Program-made: the position numbers and the translations under genes
Origin: Flagellimonas sp947499585
GTDB taxonomy: Bacteria; Bacteroidota; Bacteroidia; Flavobacteriales; Flavobacteriaceae
NCBI RefSeq assembly: GCF_044596045.1
Contig: NZ_CP138995.1
Span: 3,782,001-3,846,000, forward strand
DNA: 64,000 nucleotides
Direction: 5' to 3'
Shown here: in pieces, positions 26,854 through 36,515 of the stretch
How the letters are laid out: each line of letters starts with the position of its first letter
Numbering within the stretch: the stretch's first letter is position 1
Notes under the pieces: generated by a model
The model's input: the letters and a program-made list of their open reading frames with translations, nothing else
The model's database searches: none
What the model was told of the DNA's origin: nothing

Positions 26854-29148
26854 CTATTCTCCCATTTTTGCCTTTTTCCGTTTTTCCCTTTCTTGGGCAT
26901 CAATCACAGCTACGGCTGCCATGTTCACCATTTCATCAACACTGGCACCAAGTTGCAAAATATGTGCTGGCCTACGAAGACCGACCATGATTGGACCTAT
27001 GGACTCTGCATTGTTTAATCCTTTCAAGAGTTTGTAGGTGATATTGGCCGAATCTAAATTAGGAAATATCAAAGTGTTTACCTTTTTTCCCGCAAGCTTT
27101 GAAAACGGAAAATTGTTATGACATAATTCCTGACTCAATGCAAAATCGGTCTGGATTTCACCATCAACCACCAACTCAGGATTACGTTCATGTAAAATTT
27201 TAACAGCTTCCCTTACTTTTTGTGCATTTGGATGGCTTGACGAACCGTAATTGGCATAGGACAGCATTGCCATAACAGGATTAAAACCAAAGGTGTTGGC
27301 GACATTTGCGGTCATCTGGGCTATTTCTGCCAAATCTTCAGCACTTGGGTCCACATTGATTGAAGTATCTGCTAAAAATAGCGGTCCTCTTTCTGTAATC
27401 ATAATGTTAACGGTCGAAGCATTTTTTACTCCCTTAGACCGACCCAATACTTCAAAAACAGGTTTCAATACCTTCGGATATGATCTGGAATATCCAGAAA
27501 TCATTCCATCAGCATCGCCTTCCTGAAGCATCATAGCACCAAAGTAATTGCGCTTACCCATATTAACGTTGGCACTATATTTGGTTTCTCCTTTTCGTTT
27601 TCTAGATTCCCATAATTTAAGAGCATACCTAGTTCGCATATCCTTGGACTCATCTGAACGCGGATCTATGATTGGAACTTCAGCATCAAATTCCAGCTCC
27701 TTTTTAAGGCTTTCTATAGTCTCTTTGCTTCCCAACAAAATTGGGATGGCAATACCTTCATCATGCACAATCTGCGCAGCCTTCATCACATCTAACAATT
27801 CGGCTTCTGCAAAAACAATTCGTTTAGGATTCAATCGAGCTCGATTGTGCATTAATCGTACTGCCTTATTATCGTTACCAGATCTTTGGTAGAGTTCTTC
27901 CTCGTACTTCTTCCAGTCAAGTATAGGCACTTTAGCCACTCCGCTTTCCATTGCTGCTTTAGCAACCGCAGGAGGAATTTTTGTAATTAGCCTTGGGTCA
28001 AAAGGTTTTGGAATTATATAATCTTTACCAAAAGCCAATCTTGTAGTGTCATAAGCGATATTCACTTGTTCTGGCACAGGTTCTCTTGTAAGATCCGCTA
28101 AAGCCCTAACAGCAGCCATCTTCATTTCTTCATTAATTTTTGTTGCTCGAACATCTAACGCGCCCCTAAAAATGAATGGAAATCCTAAGACATTGTTTAC
28201 CTGGTTAGGATGATCAGAGCGGCCAGTTGCCATAATAATGTCATCCCTTGTCTCACAGGCAATGTTATATTCTATTTCAGGATCAGGATTTGCCATAGCA
28301 AAAACAATAGGGTCTTTGGCCATAGATTTGAGCATTTTCGGAGTCAAAATATTTGCAATGGATAAGCCGATAAAAACATCGGCATCTTTCAGGGCCTCGT
28401 CCAGAGTATCTATCTTTCTATCAGAAGCAAACTCTAGTTTTTCTTTAGAAAGGCTTTCTCGGTCGCTTCGGATAACCCCTTTGCTATCCAGCATTACAAT
28501 ATTTTCGCTACTAGCACCAAATGCCTTGTACAAACGTGTACAAGAAACTGCAGCAGCCCCAGCCCCACTAACCACAATTTTAACTTCTTCTATTTTTTTA
28601 CCAGTAATCTCCAAAGCATTTAACAAAGCAGCAGCAGAGATAATTGCCGTTCCATGCTGATCATCATGCATTACTGGAATATCCAGTTCTTCTTTAAGCC
28701 TTCGTTCAATCTCAAATGCTTCGGGTGCTTTAATGTCTTCAAGATTGATTCCTCCAAACGTAGGGGATATAATTTTTACGGTCTCCACAAACTTATCTAC
28801 ATCTGTGGTATCCAGTTCAATATCCATTCCATCGATATCCGCAAAAATCTTGAATAAAAGACTTTTCCCTTCCATTACAGGTTTTGAAGCTTCGGGGCCT
28901 ATATTTCCAAGTCCTAAAACCGCAGTACCGTTTGAAATAACAGCAACAATATTTCCTTTGGCCGTGTATTTATAGACGTCATCTTTATTTTTTTCAATCT
29001 CTAAACAAGGTATCGCAACGCCTGGTGAATAGGCAAGTGCCAAGTCTCTTTGGGTAGCATATGGTTTTGTTGGTACAATTTTTATCTTGCCTGGTTGGGG
29101 TTTGGCATGGTACAATAATGCTTCTCTGCGTAATTTTTCTTTACTCAT
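26854..29148 (-). CDS. maeB: NADP-dependent malic enzyme with phosphotransacetylase-like domain
   Basis: A 764-residue MaeB-type enzyme that oxidatively decarboxylates malate to pyruvate with formation of NADPH. The malic enzyme part (about residues 1-425) shows YSPGVAIPCLEI, the catalytic region around FGGINLEDIKAPEAF and MHDDQHGTAII, and the nucleotide-binding GAGAAAVSCTRL. The C-terminal part (about 430-764) is a phosphate acetyltransferase-like domain, in MaeB generally regulatory (acetyl-CoA inhibition) rather than catalytic. A possible promoter on the minus strand, TTG (29196-29194)-N19-TAAATTTA (29174-29167), lies upstream but departs from consensus in the last base. ruvA and sprA follow. 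Confidence 0.94.
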   Translation of the reverse strand: MSKEKLRREALLYHAKPQPGKIKIVPTKPYATQRDLALAYSPGVAIPCLEIEKNKDDVYKYTAKGNIVAVISNGTAVLGLGNIGPEASKPVMEGKSLLFKIFADIDGMDIELDTTDVDKFVETVKIISPTFGGINLEDIKAPEAFEIERRLKEELDIPVMHDDQHGTAIISAAALLNALEITGKKIEEVKIVVSGAGAAAVSCTRLYKAFGASSENIVMLDSKGVIRSDRESLSKEKLEFASDRKIDTLDEALKDADVFIGLSIANILTPKMLKSMAKDPIVFAMANPDPEIEYNIACETRDDIIMATGRSDHPNQVNNVLGFPFIFRGALDVRATKINEEMKMAAVRALADLTREPVPEQVNIAYDTTRLAFGKDYIIPKPFDPRLITKIPPAVAKAAMESGVAKVPILDWKKYEEELYQRSGNDNKAVRLMHNRARLNPKRIVFAEAELLDVMKAAQIVHDEGIAIPILLGSKETIESLKKELEFDAEVPIIDPRSDESKDMRTRYALKLWESRKRKGETKYSANVNMGKRNYFGAMMLQEGDADGMISGYSRSYPKVLKPVFEVLGRSKGVKNASTVNIMITERGPLFLADTSINVDPSAEDLAEIAQMTANVANTFGFNPVMAMLSYANYGSSSHPNAQKVREAVKILHERNPELVVDGEIQTDFALSQELCHNNFPFSKLAGKKVNTLIFPNLDSANITYKLLKGLNNAESIGPIMVGLRRPAHILQLGASVDEMVNMAAVAVIDAQEREKRKKAKMGE

Positions 29149-29210
29149 TGATTACAATTGAAGATGTAAATTTATAAGTTATTCTTTGGGATACAAGCCC
29201 AATGCCTTCA

Positions 29211-29240
29211 AATAAAAAGACGCCGACTAGATGTGGCGCC
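29211..29240 (-). terminator. Intrinsic terminator after the symporter gene
   Basis: On the minus strand GGCGCC (29240-29235) pairs with GGCGTC (29224-29219) with one G-T pair across a ten-base loop, followed by TTTTTATTT. It sits between the symporter stop and the maeB start. Confidence 0.8.
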
Positions 29241-29265
29241 TTTTTGAATATTTTATCATTCTAAA

Positions 29266-30984
29266 TTACCAAAAATAACCCACTATAATTGTGGTAACCA
29301 CCAACAAAATAATAGCCAAATACCTGTAATTTTGATACCATGGCAAAGCCTTAAGTTCTTCTGTCTCCTCAGTAAACAACTCTTTTCTATAGGTGTAATC
29401 TGCCACTTTCTGAGCATCTGGTAGTTCCGTTGCCAAACTAACCACTACATGTGTTATTATGCTAATAACAAATAATAGGTTGGCTTTTGCAAGAAAATGG
29501 AATTCATTTATATAAGGTGAAATATCATAGCTTGCAGATAGTATCATAAAGACTGCAACTGCGCCACCTACCAACAAACTAACAAAAGCTCCTGTTCCAT
29601 TTGCTCTTTTCCAAAACAGACCAAGAATAAATGCTGATACAACTGGTGGACTTGTAAAGGCTATCACTAATTGAAGATAACCCCAAAGCGAGTCGCTCAC
29701 CTTTTCAATAAATGGCACCCATGCTGAAGCTAACACAACCAATACTAATGTGGCAATTTGTCCTGCTCTTACCAATTGCTTACTGGTCATTTCTGGGCGT
29801 AATTGTTTTATAAAATCCATTGTAATCAATGTTGAGGCCGAATTAAATGTTGCTGAAACCGAAGACATCATTGCAGCCAATAAACCGGCTACCACCAAAC
29901 CTAAAATACCCGTAGGCAAAAGCTGGAACAATAATACCGGATAGGTTAGATTGGGGCAATCGATTAGGTTCTCACACATACTCCCATCTGGTAATGGATA
30001 GTTTAGGTTTGATATATCCAAAGAGCTAAACAGTAAAAGTGCCAATACCCCAGGCACTACCATAATGAAGATAACAGGAAGTTTTAACAATCCAGCAAAT
30101 AATGCACCCCATCGTCCGTGGTTTAAATCTTTAGCTCCAAGCACACGTTGCACCATAAACTGGTTATTGGCCCAAAAGTAAAAGCCTAATAGCGGAACTC
30201 CTGTAAGCAGACCCCACCATGGCATAAATTCATCGTTGTTGGGCCGGACCAGACTAAATACTTCTCCAGAATTTGAGGGTATGAATTTCCCTTCCGCAGC
30301 GCGATCTCCGAAATTGACATCTCCCGAAGCTAATGCAGCATCCAACTTAGACATCATTCCGCTCCATCCGCCACCAAGTTCTTCAAAAGCAAAATAGGTT
30401 AGCAAACAGGATCCTATAATCAACAACACCGCTTGAATTACTTCTGTTTGAATAACTGAATTTAATCCTCCAGGAATAGTATATGCAGCAGCTGCAACAG
30501 CAAGACCAATGATGATGTATGTAGAATCCACATCTGGAAATAGTAGTTTTAATACGATGCTACCTACATAAAGGCCAGCTGCAGTGTCCACCAATACATT
30601 TCCTACAATGGTTATTAGGGAAAAGTAATATCTAGACCTTTTATCATAACGTCTTTGCATAAATTCGGGCATGGTGTAAACGCCAGATTTTAAATAAAAT
30701 GGCAAGAAAAATATAGCAAAGAAAATCAGGATGACAACAGCATACCACTCGTAGTTATAAACGTTGACATTGGTCTGAAAACCATCAGAAGCCAACCCTA
30801 CTAAAGTGGAACTTGAAATATTTGCTGAAAAAAGTGCAATCCCCACTATGGGCCATGTCATTGTTCTACCTCCTAAGAAATAGTCTTCCGAACTACTTCT
30901 TTTTGATTTTGATATTCCGTAGATAATGATTCCTACCAGATATACCAGAATCACAACAATATCCAAAGTCTGTAATCCACTCAT
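29266..30984 (-). CDS. Sodium:solute symporter (SSS/SGLT family)
   Basis: A 572-residue inner-membrane transporter with about 14 helices and the SSS fold. Diagnostic features are SSEDYFLGGRTMTWPIVGIA and then FSANISSSTLVGLASDG in helix one, YVGSIVLK, and AAAAAYTIPGGLNSVIQTEV with the sodium-site region, plus NNQFMVQRVLGAKDLNHGR. The pattern resembles the sugar-type (SGLT-like) branch rather than the proline or acetate branches. Substrate is therefore probably a sugar or related polyol, but this cannot be fixed from sequence. It is a single gene with a 219-base upstream gap and its own terminator. Confidence 0.88.
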   Translation of the reverse strand: MSGLQTLDIVVILVYLVGIIIYGISKSKRSSSEDYFLGGRTMTWPIVGIALFSANISSSTLVGLASDGFQTNVNVYNYEWYAVVILIFFAIFFLPFYLKSGVYTMPEFMQRRYDKRSRYYFSLITIVGNVLVDTAAGLYVGSIVLKLLFPDVDSTYIIIGLAVAAAAYTIPGGLNSVIQTEVIQAVLLIIGSCLLTYFAFEELGGGWSGMMSKLDAALASGDVNFGDRAAEGKFIPSNSGEVFSLVRPNNDEFMPWWGLLTGVPLLGFYFWANNQFMVQRVLGAKDLNHGRWGALFAGLLKLPVIFIMVVPGVLALLLFSSLDISNLNYPLPDGSMCENLIDCPNLTYPVLLFQLLPTGILGLVVAGLLAAMMSSVSATFNSASTLITMDFIKQLRPEMTSKQLVRAGQIATLVLVVLASAWVPFIEKVSDSLWGYLQLVIAFTSPPVVSAFILGLFWKRANGTGAFVSLLVGGAVAVFMILSASYDISPYINEFHFLAKANLLFVISIITHVVVSLATELPDAQKVADYTYRKELFTEETEELKALPWYQNYRYLAIILLVVTTIIVGYFW

Positions 30985-31203
30985 GGTTTTTCTTGATTTA
31001 GTTAATTAATTTAAGTTTAGTTAGTTTATGCCCTTGATTCTAAATTTAATAGCTCAAAAGTTTTGATTATAGCAAATTTAGTGGCTAGCTTTTGAGAAAA
31101 TCACAGTCTGCATAACTACCAATATAGTATTTTTAATTTTTCCTTAAAAAAAACTTAACACCAAATGCCTGTAAGGGCTTAACGAAATCGTTATAGTTGG
31201 TTT

Positions 31204-32127
31204 TCAGGATTTTAAAAACTTGATATTTCGCTGTAAACCAGAGAATTTGGTTCGCTTTACTGCAGATTTTTTGAAGATTCTTTTAAAAACATCTTCCGTT
31301 ATTTCCTCCCAATCTTTTTTGCTCATTGAAAGTAATTCTGGATTGGGATTAAACAAAGGCTCGTTATGTTGTTTTGAAAAACGGTTCCACGGACAAACAT
31401 CTTGACAGACATCACAACCAAACATCCAGTCATCAAACTTTCCTTGAAATTCGTTAGGGATTTCATTCTTTAATTCAATAGTAAAATAAGAAATGCATTT
31501 ACTCCCATCCACTACATAAGGCTCCACAATTGCTTCTGTAGGGCAGGCATCAATGCAGGCGGTACATGTACCACAATGATCAGTAACCGGAGTATCATAA
31601 TCTAATTCCAAATCAACAATCAATTCAGCAATAAAATAAAAAGAACCTACTTGTTGTGTAAGTAAATTGCTGTGCTTTCCCATCCAACCCAAACCACCTT
31701 TGGCTGCCCATGCCTTATCCAAAACAGGAGCGGAATCTACAAACGCTCTACCATGTACCTCCCCAATTTCATCTTGAATAAAATGCAATAGGGATTTGAG
31801 TTTGTCTTTTATCACAAAGTGATAATCCGTACCATAGGCATACTTGGACACCTTATAGGTGTTTTTTATTTGATCCTGCTCTGGGAAATAATTGAGTAAT
31901 AGAGAAATTACCGATTTTGACCCTTCGACTAACTTGGTAGGGTCTAATCGCTTATCAAAATGGTTTTCCATATACTGCATCTCACCATGCATATTTTGGT
32001 TAAGCCATTTTTCCAATCGCGGAGCCTCTTCTTCCAGAAATTCAGCTTTGGAAACACCGCAAGACAAAAAACCGAGGCGCTTGGCTTCGGTTTTGATAAG
32101 TTCTGTATGGTTAGTTTTTAGATTCAA
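31204..32127 (-). CDS. queG: Epoxyqueuosine reductase
   Basis: QueG is a cobalamin and iron-sulfur enzyme that reduces epoxyqueuosine to queuosine in tRNA, the last step of the pathway. The 307-residue protein has the DUF1730-type N-terminal region and both cluster motifs: CGTCTACIDACPTEAI and GCDVCQDVCPWN. The block SAPVLDKAWAAKGGLGWMGK is also characteristic. The ATG is one base after the ruvB stop, so the two genes are an operon. Length is a little shorter than in Escherichia coli. Confidence 0.95.
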   Translation of the reverse strand: MNLKTNHTELIKTEAKRLGFLSCGVSKAEFLEEEAPRLEKWLNQNMHGEMQYMENHFDKRLDPTKLVEGSKSVISLLLNYFPEQDQIKNTYKVSKYAYGTDYHFVIKDKLKSLLHFIQDEIGEVHGRAFVDSAPVLDKAWAAKGGLGWMGKHSNLLTQQVGSFYFIAELIVDLELDYDTPVTDHCGTCTACIDACPTEAIVEPYVVDGSKCISYFTIELKNEIPNEFQGKFDDWMFGCDVCQDVCPWNRFSKQHNEPLFNPNPELLSMSKKDWEEITEDVFKRIFKKSAVKRTKFSGLQRNIKFLKS

Positions 32128-32128
32128 A

Positions 32129-33151
32129 TTAAAACAACCCTCCTTGCGTTGCCCCTTTGATTCTGCCCAAATGCTTATAGGCGAGTTCTGTAACCTCCCG
32201 GCCTCTTGGCGTACGCATAATAAATCCTTGTTGAATCAAAAAAGGTTCATAGACCTCTTCAATGGTTTCTGCACTTTCTGAAACTGCGGTAGCCAATGTT
32301 GTAATGCCTACAGGACCTCCTTTGAACTTATCTATAATGGTAGTCAAGATTTTATTATCCATCTCGTCCAAACCATGTGCATCCACATGCAAGGCTTTTA
32401 AACTGAATTTGGAAATGTCCATATCTATATTTCCGTTGCCTTTTATTTGGGCAAAATCACGCACCCTTCGTAATAAGGCATTACAAATTCTTGGTGTTCC
32501 TCTACTTCTACCGGCAATCTCTATGGCCGCATCATTCGTAATGGGCACTTTAAGTATCTCAGCACTTCGTTCTACAATGGTCGACAATAATTCCGTATTA
32601 TAATATTGCAATCGGCTCTGAATACCGAATCGAGCTCGCATAGGTGCCGTCAACAATCCTGAGCGGGTAGTTGCACCTATCAAAGTAAATGGACTTAAAT
32701 TGATTTGAACAGTTCTTGCATTAGGGCCTGTTTCAATCATGATATCAATCTTATAGTCCTCCATCGCAGAATACAGGTATTCTTCTACAATTGGGCTTAA
32801 ACGATGAATTTCATCTATAAACAATACATCCCTTTCATCAAGATTAGTCAGCAACCCCGCCAAATCCCCTGGTTTATCTAAAACTGGACCTGAAGTAATC
32901 TTTATTCCTACTCCAAGTTCATTTGCCAAAATATGGGCAAGTGTAGTTTTCCCCAATCCCGGTGGACCATGAAATAAGGTATGGTCTAGAGCTTCACCAC
33001 GAAGGTTAGCAGCTTGTACAAAAATCTTCAAATTCTCCAACACCTGCTCCTGACCAGTAAAATCATCGAAGGTAATTGGTCTTAAAGCTCTTTCAATATC
33101 AAGCTCTTCTTGAGAGAAATTCTCAGGTGTAGGGTCTAGATTTTCATTCAT
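32129..33151 (-). CDS. ruvB: Holliday junction DNA helicase RuvB
   Basis: RuvB is the AAA+ motor that drives branch migration with RuvA. The 340-residue protein starts MNENLDPTPE, has FTGQEQVLENLKIFV, Walker A GPPGLGKTTLAH, Walker B LFIDEIHRLS, sensor TLIGATTRSGLL, and the C-terminal winged helix (GFIMRTPRGREVTELAYKHL). It is the first gene of a two-gene operon with queG. The promoter-like box TATATTTG lies seven bases before the ATG. Confidence 0.97.
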   Translation of the reverse strand: MNENLDPTPENFSQEELDIERALRPITFDDFTGQEQVLENLKIFVQAANLRGEALDHTLFHGPPGLGKTTLAHILANELGVGIKITSGPVLDKPGDLAGLLTNLDERDVLFIDEIHRLSPIVEEYLYSAMEDYKIDIMIETGPNARTVQINLSPFTLIGATTRSGLLTAPMRARFGIQSRLQYYNTELLSTIVERSAEILKVPITNDAAIEIAGRSRGTPRICNALLRRVRDFAQIKGNGNIDMDISKFSLKALHVDAHGLDEMDNKILTTIIDKFKGGPVGITTLATAVSESAETIEEVYEPFLIQQGFIMRTPRGREVTELAYKHLGRIKGATQGGLF

Positions 33152-33158
33152 ATCCTAA

Positions 33159-33166
33159 CAAATATA
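33159..33166 (-). promoter_or_regulatory. Promoter -7 box of ruvB-queG (TATATTTG)
   Basis: The minus strand reads TATATTTG at 33166-33159, seven bases before the ruvB ATG, so the message would be nearly leaderless. The nearest upstream TTG is about 25 bases away, slightly beyond the usual spacing, so only the -7 element is convincing. Confidence 0.4.
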
Positions 33167-33302
33167 GTTGAAAACCAAATGTACCAGAAACCAATTCTTC
33201 TAAAATCTATGAGTCTAAAGATTCCTGCACCATCTTAAAAATCTAAATCTTAAATTAGATACGTCAAAGAAAAAAAATACAATTTCTTCAACTTAGCTTT
33301 TT

Positions 33303-35567
33303 ATGGTAAAATCTGATTACTCAATAGGCATTTTACAGTACATTCCATTTTTTTATGTCATCTGGTCAGATGATCTACTTTCGGCCTCCGAAATATCCGT
33401 GGTCAAAAAAACCATTGAGCAAGATTCTGTACTTGAACCGGATGAAAAAGAACAACTTTCACTTTGGTTGGATAGGGAAAATCCGCCAGCAGATGAAGAA
33501 CTTAAACATTGGAAACATACTATTACAAATTCCAATGTTAAACTTATTGAAAGTGATACCTATCCTCTTGCATCATTAAGCCAACGTTTAGGGAATTTGT
33601 ACTGCGACAGTTGCGATTTCAATGACCATTTAAAACATATTGAAATAAATTTGGGGATACAACCCAACCACTACAATCATTTATTTGATGTTGAAGTCAT
33701 ACATCATAAAACATCTGATTTTTACAACGCCAAAGTACTCGATAGTATTTTAAAAGGCCCACACGATAAAGCCGTTGATAACTTTAGAAACTTTCTGAAT
33801 CAACCCATTTTTCATTGGGATGTTAGAAGAAATAAGGAAGATTTTAGGAGGAAAGTATTGGAACAAGTTCAGCTCTTGGGTACTAACGGATATGGCGCTA
33901 TGGCATATGACCTCGAATATGGAGGAACCGGTAATATGCCAGCATACGGAGCAATTTTTGAGCATCTTATGTTTATTGATGGGAGCCTTGCAGTAAAATT
34001 TGGGGTTCAATTTGGGCTTTTTGGCGGTAGCATTCAGAAGTTGGGCACCAAAAAACATCACGACCAATATTTGGCAGATACCGGAAAAGCGAAATTATTG
34101 GGTTGTTTTGCCATGACCGAAACAGGGCATGGTTCTAATGTAAGAGGCATAAAAACAACAGCTACTTATGACAAGGAAACTGACTCCATCATTATTCATA
34201 CTCCAGGGCAAAACGATAATAAAGAATACATAGGCAATGCATTGCATTCAACTATGGCGTCCGTTTTTGCACAGTTGATTGTGGATGGTAAAAATGAAGG
34301 GGTACACGCTATTTTGGTTCCTGTACGGGATAATAAAAATGATGTGTTGGAAGGTATCACTATTGAAGACAATGGATATAAACTTGGTCTAAATGGTGTG
34401 GATAATGGAAAGATTTGGTTTAATCAAGTCAAAGTTCCTCGTGAAAACTTATTGAATAAATATGGGGAAATTAGGAGTGATGGCACTTATTTTTCTGCTA
34501 TTAAAAATCCGAATAAACGATTTTTCACCATGTTGGGAACCTTGGTTGGTGGTCGTATCTGTGTTGCAAAAGGAGCTGTTGGTGGTGCAAAAATGGCATT
34601 GACCATAGCAGTAAAGCATGCATTGAACAGAAGGCAATTTAATGATAGTGTTAAGATTCAGGAAGATCTTATCATGGATTACCCCACCCATCAATTACGA
34701 CTTACCCCTGCAATAGCGAGCGCCTATGTCTATCATGTTACTTTGGAGGAAATGATGAAACGGTATAGCGATGATTCACAACCGGACAAAAGAAAAGTTG
34801 AAACTCAAGTGGCCGGACTTAAATCCATCATCACATGGTTTGCGAACGATACTATTCAAGAATGTAGGGAGGCTTGTGGCGGAAAAGGGTATTTATTAGA
34901 AAATAGAATTGCCGACCTAAAAGGGGATGTGGACATATTTACCACTTTTGAAGGGGACAACAATGTTTTACTACAATTGGCGGCCAAAGGGGTTTTATCT
35001 GATTTTAAAGCTGAGTTCAATAGTGCTGGGTTTACTTCGGTTTTAAAGTTGTTACGAAGTCAACTTGCAGATAAACTAAGTACCATTAACCCTATCTACT
35101 CCAATAAAGTGGATAAGGAACATTTGTACAACCCAAAATTTCATAAGCATGCCTTTAATTATAGAACCCGACGGCTCACCTATACCTTGGCAATGCGAAT
35201 TAGGAGTTATATAAAAAAAGGAATCCCTTCATATCAGGCCTTTTTAAAAGTACAGACCCACTTGTTAGCCTTGGGAAAATCCTATAGTATAGAATTGGCT
35301 TATCATGTGTTCAATGAATTTTGTACTTCCGTTACTGACGAAAAGCATAAGGTATTATTAGAAAAGTTGGGGACACTTTATGCACTGCACCAACTTTATA
35401 ACGATACTGGCTGGTATTTGGAGCAAGGGTATTTTAGTGGTACAAAGTCTAAAGCTATTAGACAGCGAGTGGAGCGCTTATCCACAGAGTTACGCCCGCA
35501 TATTGAAGTATTGGTGGATGGATTTGGAATTCCAGAGCATTGTATGACCGCTCCTATTACCAAATAG
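33303..35567 (+). CDS. Acyl-CoA oxidase/dehydrogenase-like flavoprotein
   Basis: A 754-residue protein with the layout of acyl-CoA oxidases: an N-terminal helical domain, the middle domain with the FAD/substrate block LLGCFAMTETGHGSNVRGI, the strand region LGLNGVDNGKIWFNQVKVPR, and a C-terminal helical half (ECREACGGKGYLLENRIADL, DIFTTFEGDNNVLLQL) typical of ACOX/long acyl-CoA dehydrogenases. It would catalyse the first desaturation of fatty acyl-CoA beta-oxidation; whether electrons go to oxygen or to an electron-transfer flavoprotein is not decidable. It is a monocistronic plus-strand gene convergent with the GIN-domain gene. The start is the first ATG in frame and might lie slightly further in. 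Confidence 0.88.
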   Translation: MVKSDYSIGILQYIPFFYVIWSDDLLSASEISVVKKTIEQDSVLEPDEKEQLSLWLDRENPPADEELKHWKHTITNSNVKLIESDTYPLASLSQRLGNLYCDSCDFNDHLKHIEINLGIQPNHYNHLFDVEVIHHKTSDFYNAKVLDSILKGPHDKAVDNFRNFLNQPIFHWDVRRNKEDFRRKVLEQVQLLGTNGYGAMAYDLEYGGTGNMPAYGAIFEHLMFIDGSLAVKFGVQFGLFGGSIQKLGTKKHHDQYLADTGKAKLLGCFAMTETGHGSNVRGIKTTATYDKETDSIIIHTPGQNDNKEYIGNALHSTMASVFAQLIVDGKNEGVHAILVPVRDNKNDVLEGITIEDNGYKLGLNGVDNGKIWFNQVKVPRENLLNKYGEIRSDGTYFSAIKNPNKRFFTMLGTLVGGRICVAKGAVGGAKMALTIAVKHALNRRQFNDSVKIQEDLIMDYPTHQLRLTPAIASAYVYHVTLEEMMKRYSDDSQPDKRKVETQVAGLKSIITWFANDTIQECREACGGKGYLLENRIADLKGDVDIFTTFEGDNNVLLQLAAKGVLSDFKAEFNSAGFTSVLKLLRSQLADKLSTINPIYSNKVDKEHLYNPKFHKHAFNYRTRRLTYTLAMRIRSYIKKGIPSYQAFLKVQTHLLALGKSYSIELAYHVFNEFCTSVTDEKHKVLLEKLGTLYALHQLYNDTGWYLEQGYFSGTKSKAIRQRVERLSTELRPHIEVLVDGFGIPEHCMTAPITK

Positions 35568-35573
35568 GCAAAA

Positions 35574-36398
35574 TCACTCTACTTTCTTAATTAATTGTGA
35601 AGTATCCAAAAATTCGAGAACCGTAATTTTAGGATTCCCGTAAAGGTAGATTCTTGAATTTCCCTTGGCACTAAGCTCCAAATCTCTATAGGCATATATG
35701 CGGGCATTTGCCGCATTTTCTAGTCGGGCCTTAATTGTTCCCGCTTCCATTTTTTCGCCTTTGAATTTTGCATTTCCTGTTAAGTCAACTTCTGTTCTGT
35801 CCGAAGTACCTTCATAGGTCAAGGATCCATTTCCTTCCAAATCCACCAAGCTTACTTCATTTACAGAATATATATAAGCTTCGGCCCTATTTTTCAGTCC
35901 TATATTGAGTGAATCCACATCAACATTAAAATCTCCTTTGCTGGTATCTTCCAAATTAATATCCATTATCGCGGCATTTGCCTTAATATCCAATTTAGCA
36001 TCGGCAAAAGCATCTACAAACAATTCATCGCTGCTGATAATATCGTTTGTAACTACACTGCCCTCTTTTACAGTAATTGCTTTGAGTTCAGTGTAATTTA
36101 TGGTAATATCAAATTGTTTTTTGGCGGTGACATCATAAAAAGAGCTTATTACCAATGTGCTGTCTTCTACTTTGAATTTTAAAATATCTATAAGATTATC
36201 ATCAGCTACAATTACATATCCAGGGCCAAATGACTTTTTTAATACGATATTTAGGTTATCATTAAGTTGGATTGCATTAAAGGCCGGTAGTTCCTCGTTG
36301 ACTTCGGTAACAATTCGACTTCCTTTTATCTTTGGTTTACGCTGCGCCATTAACGTCACATGGCACAACAATAAAAGTAGTATTACAAGATTTTTCAC
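35574..36398 (-). CDS. GIN-domain (DUF2807) exported protein
   Basis: A protein of 274 residues if the GTG at 36398 is used: the N-terminus then is a clean signal peptide (KNLVILLLLLCHVTLMAQ). The frame is open back to a TTG at 36458, but this lies only 15 bases past the coxI terminator and would put 20 residues ahead of the signal peptide. The body is a repetitive right-handed beta structure: FNAIQLNDNLNIVL, ITINYTELKAITVKEGS, DAKLDIKANAAIMDINLED and similar, as in the putative auto-transporter adhesin, head GIN domain family (DUF2807). Role is unknown. It follows coxI in the same direction but beyond a terminator. Confidence 0.78.
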   Translation of the reverse strand: MKNLVILLLLLCHVTLMAQRKPKIKGSRIVTEVNEELPAFNAIQLNDNLNIVLKKSFGPGYVIVADDNLIDILKFKVEDSTLVISSFYDVTAKKQFDITINYTELKAITVKEGSVVTNDIISSDELFVDAFADAKLDIKANAAIMDINLEDTSKGDFNVDVDSLNIGLKNRAEAYIYSVNEVSLVDLEGNGSLTYEGTSDRTEVDLTGNAKFKGEKMEAGTIKARLENAANARIYAYRDLELSAKGNSRIYLYGNPKITVLEFLDTSQLIKKVE

Positions 36399-36472
36399 AA
36401 GTATTCGATTTAAGGTTCTTAAAGATATTACAATTACGGATAACAATTGTTGTACCAAAACGCTGTAAACAA

Positions 36473-36500
36473 AAAACCCATCCGAATGGGATGGGTTTTT
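36473..36500. terminator. Intrinsic terminator after the Act-cox operon
   Basis: CCCATCC (36477-36483) pairs with GGATGGG (36489-36495), flanked by A6 and T5, so it can work in both directions. On the minus strand it ends the operon 16 bases after the coxI stop. Confidence 0.9.
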
Positions 36501-36515
36501 GTTTTATCTAACGTC

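Noticed and set aside
26854..29148. Calling the C-terminal half of maeB an active phosphotransacetylase
   Set aside because: In MaeB proteins this domain is generally regulatory; fusion alone does not show activity.
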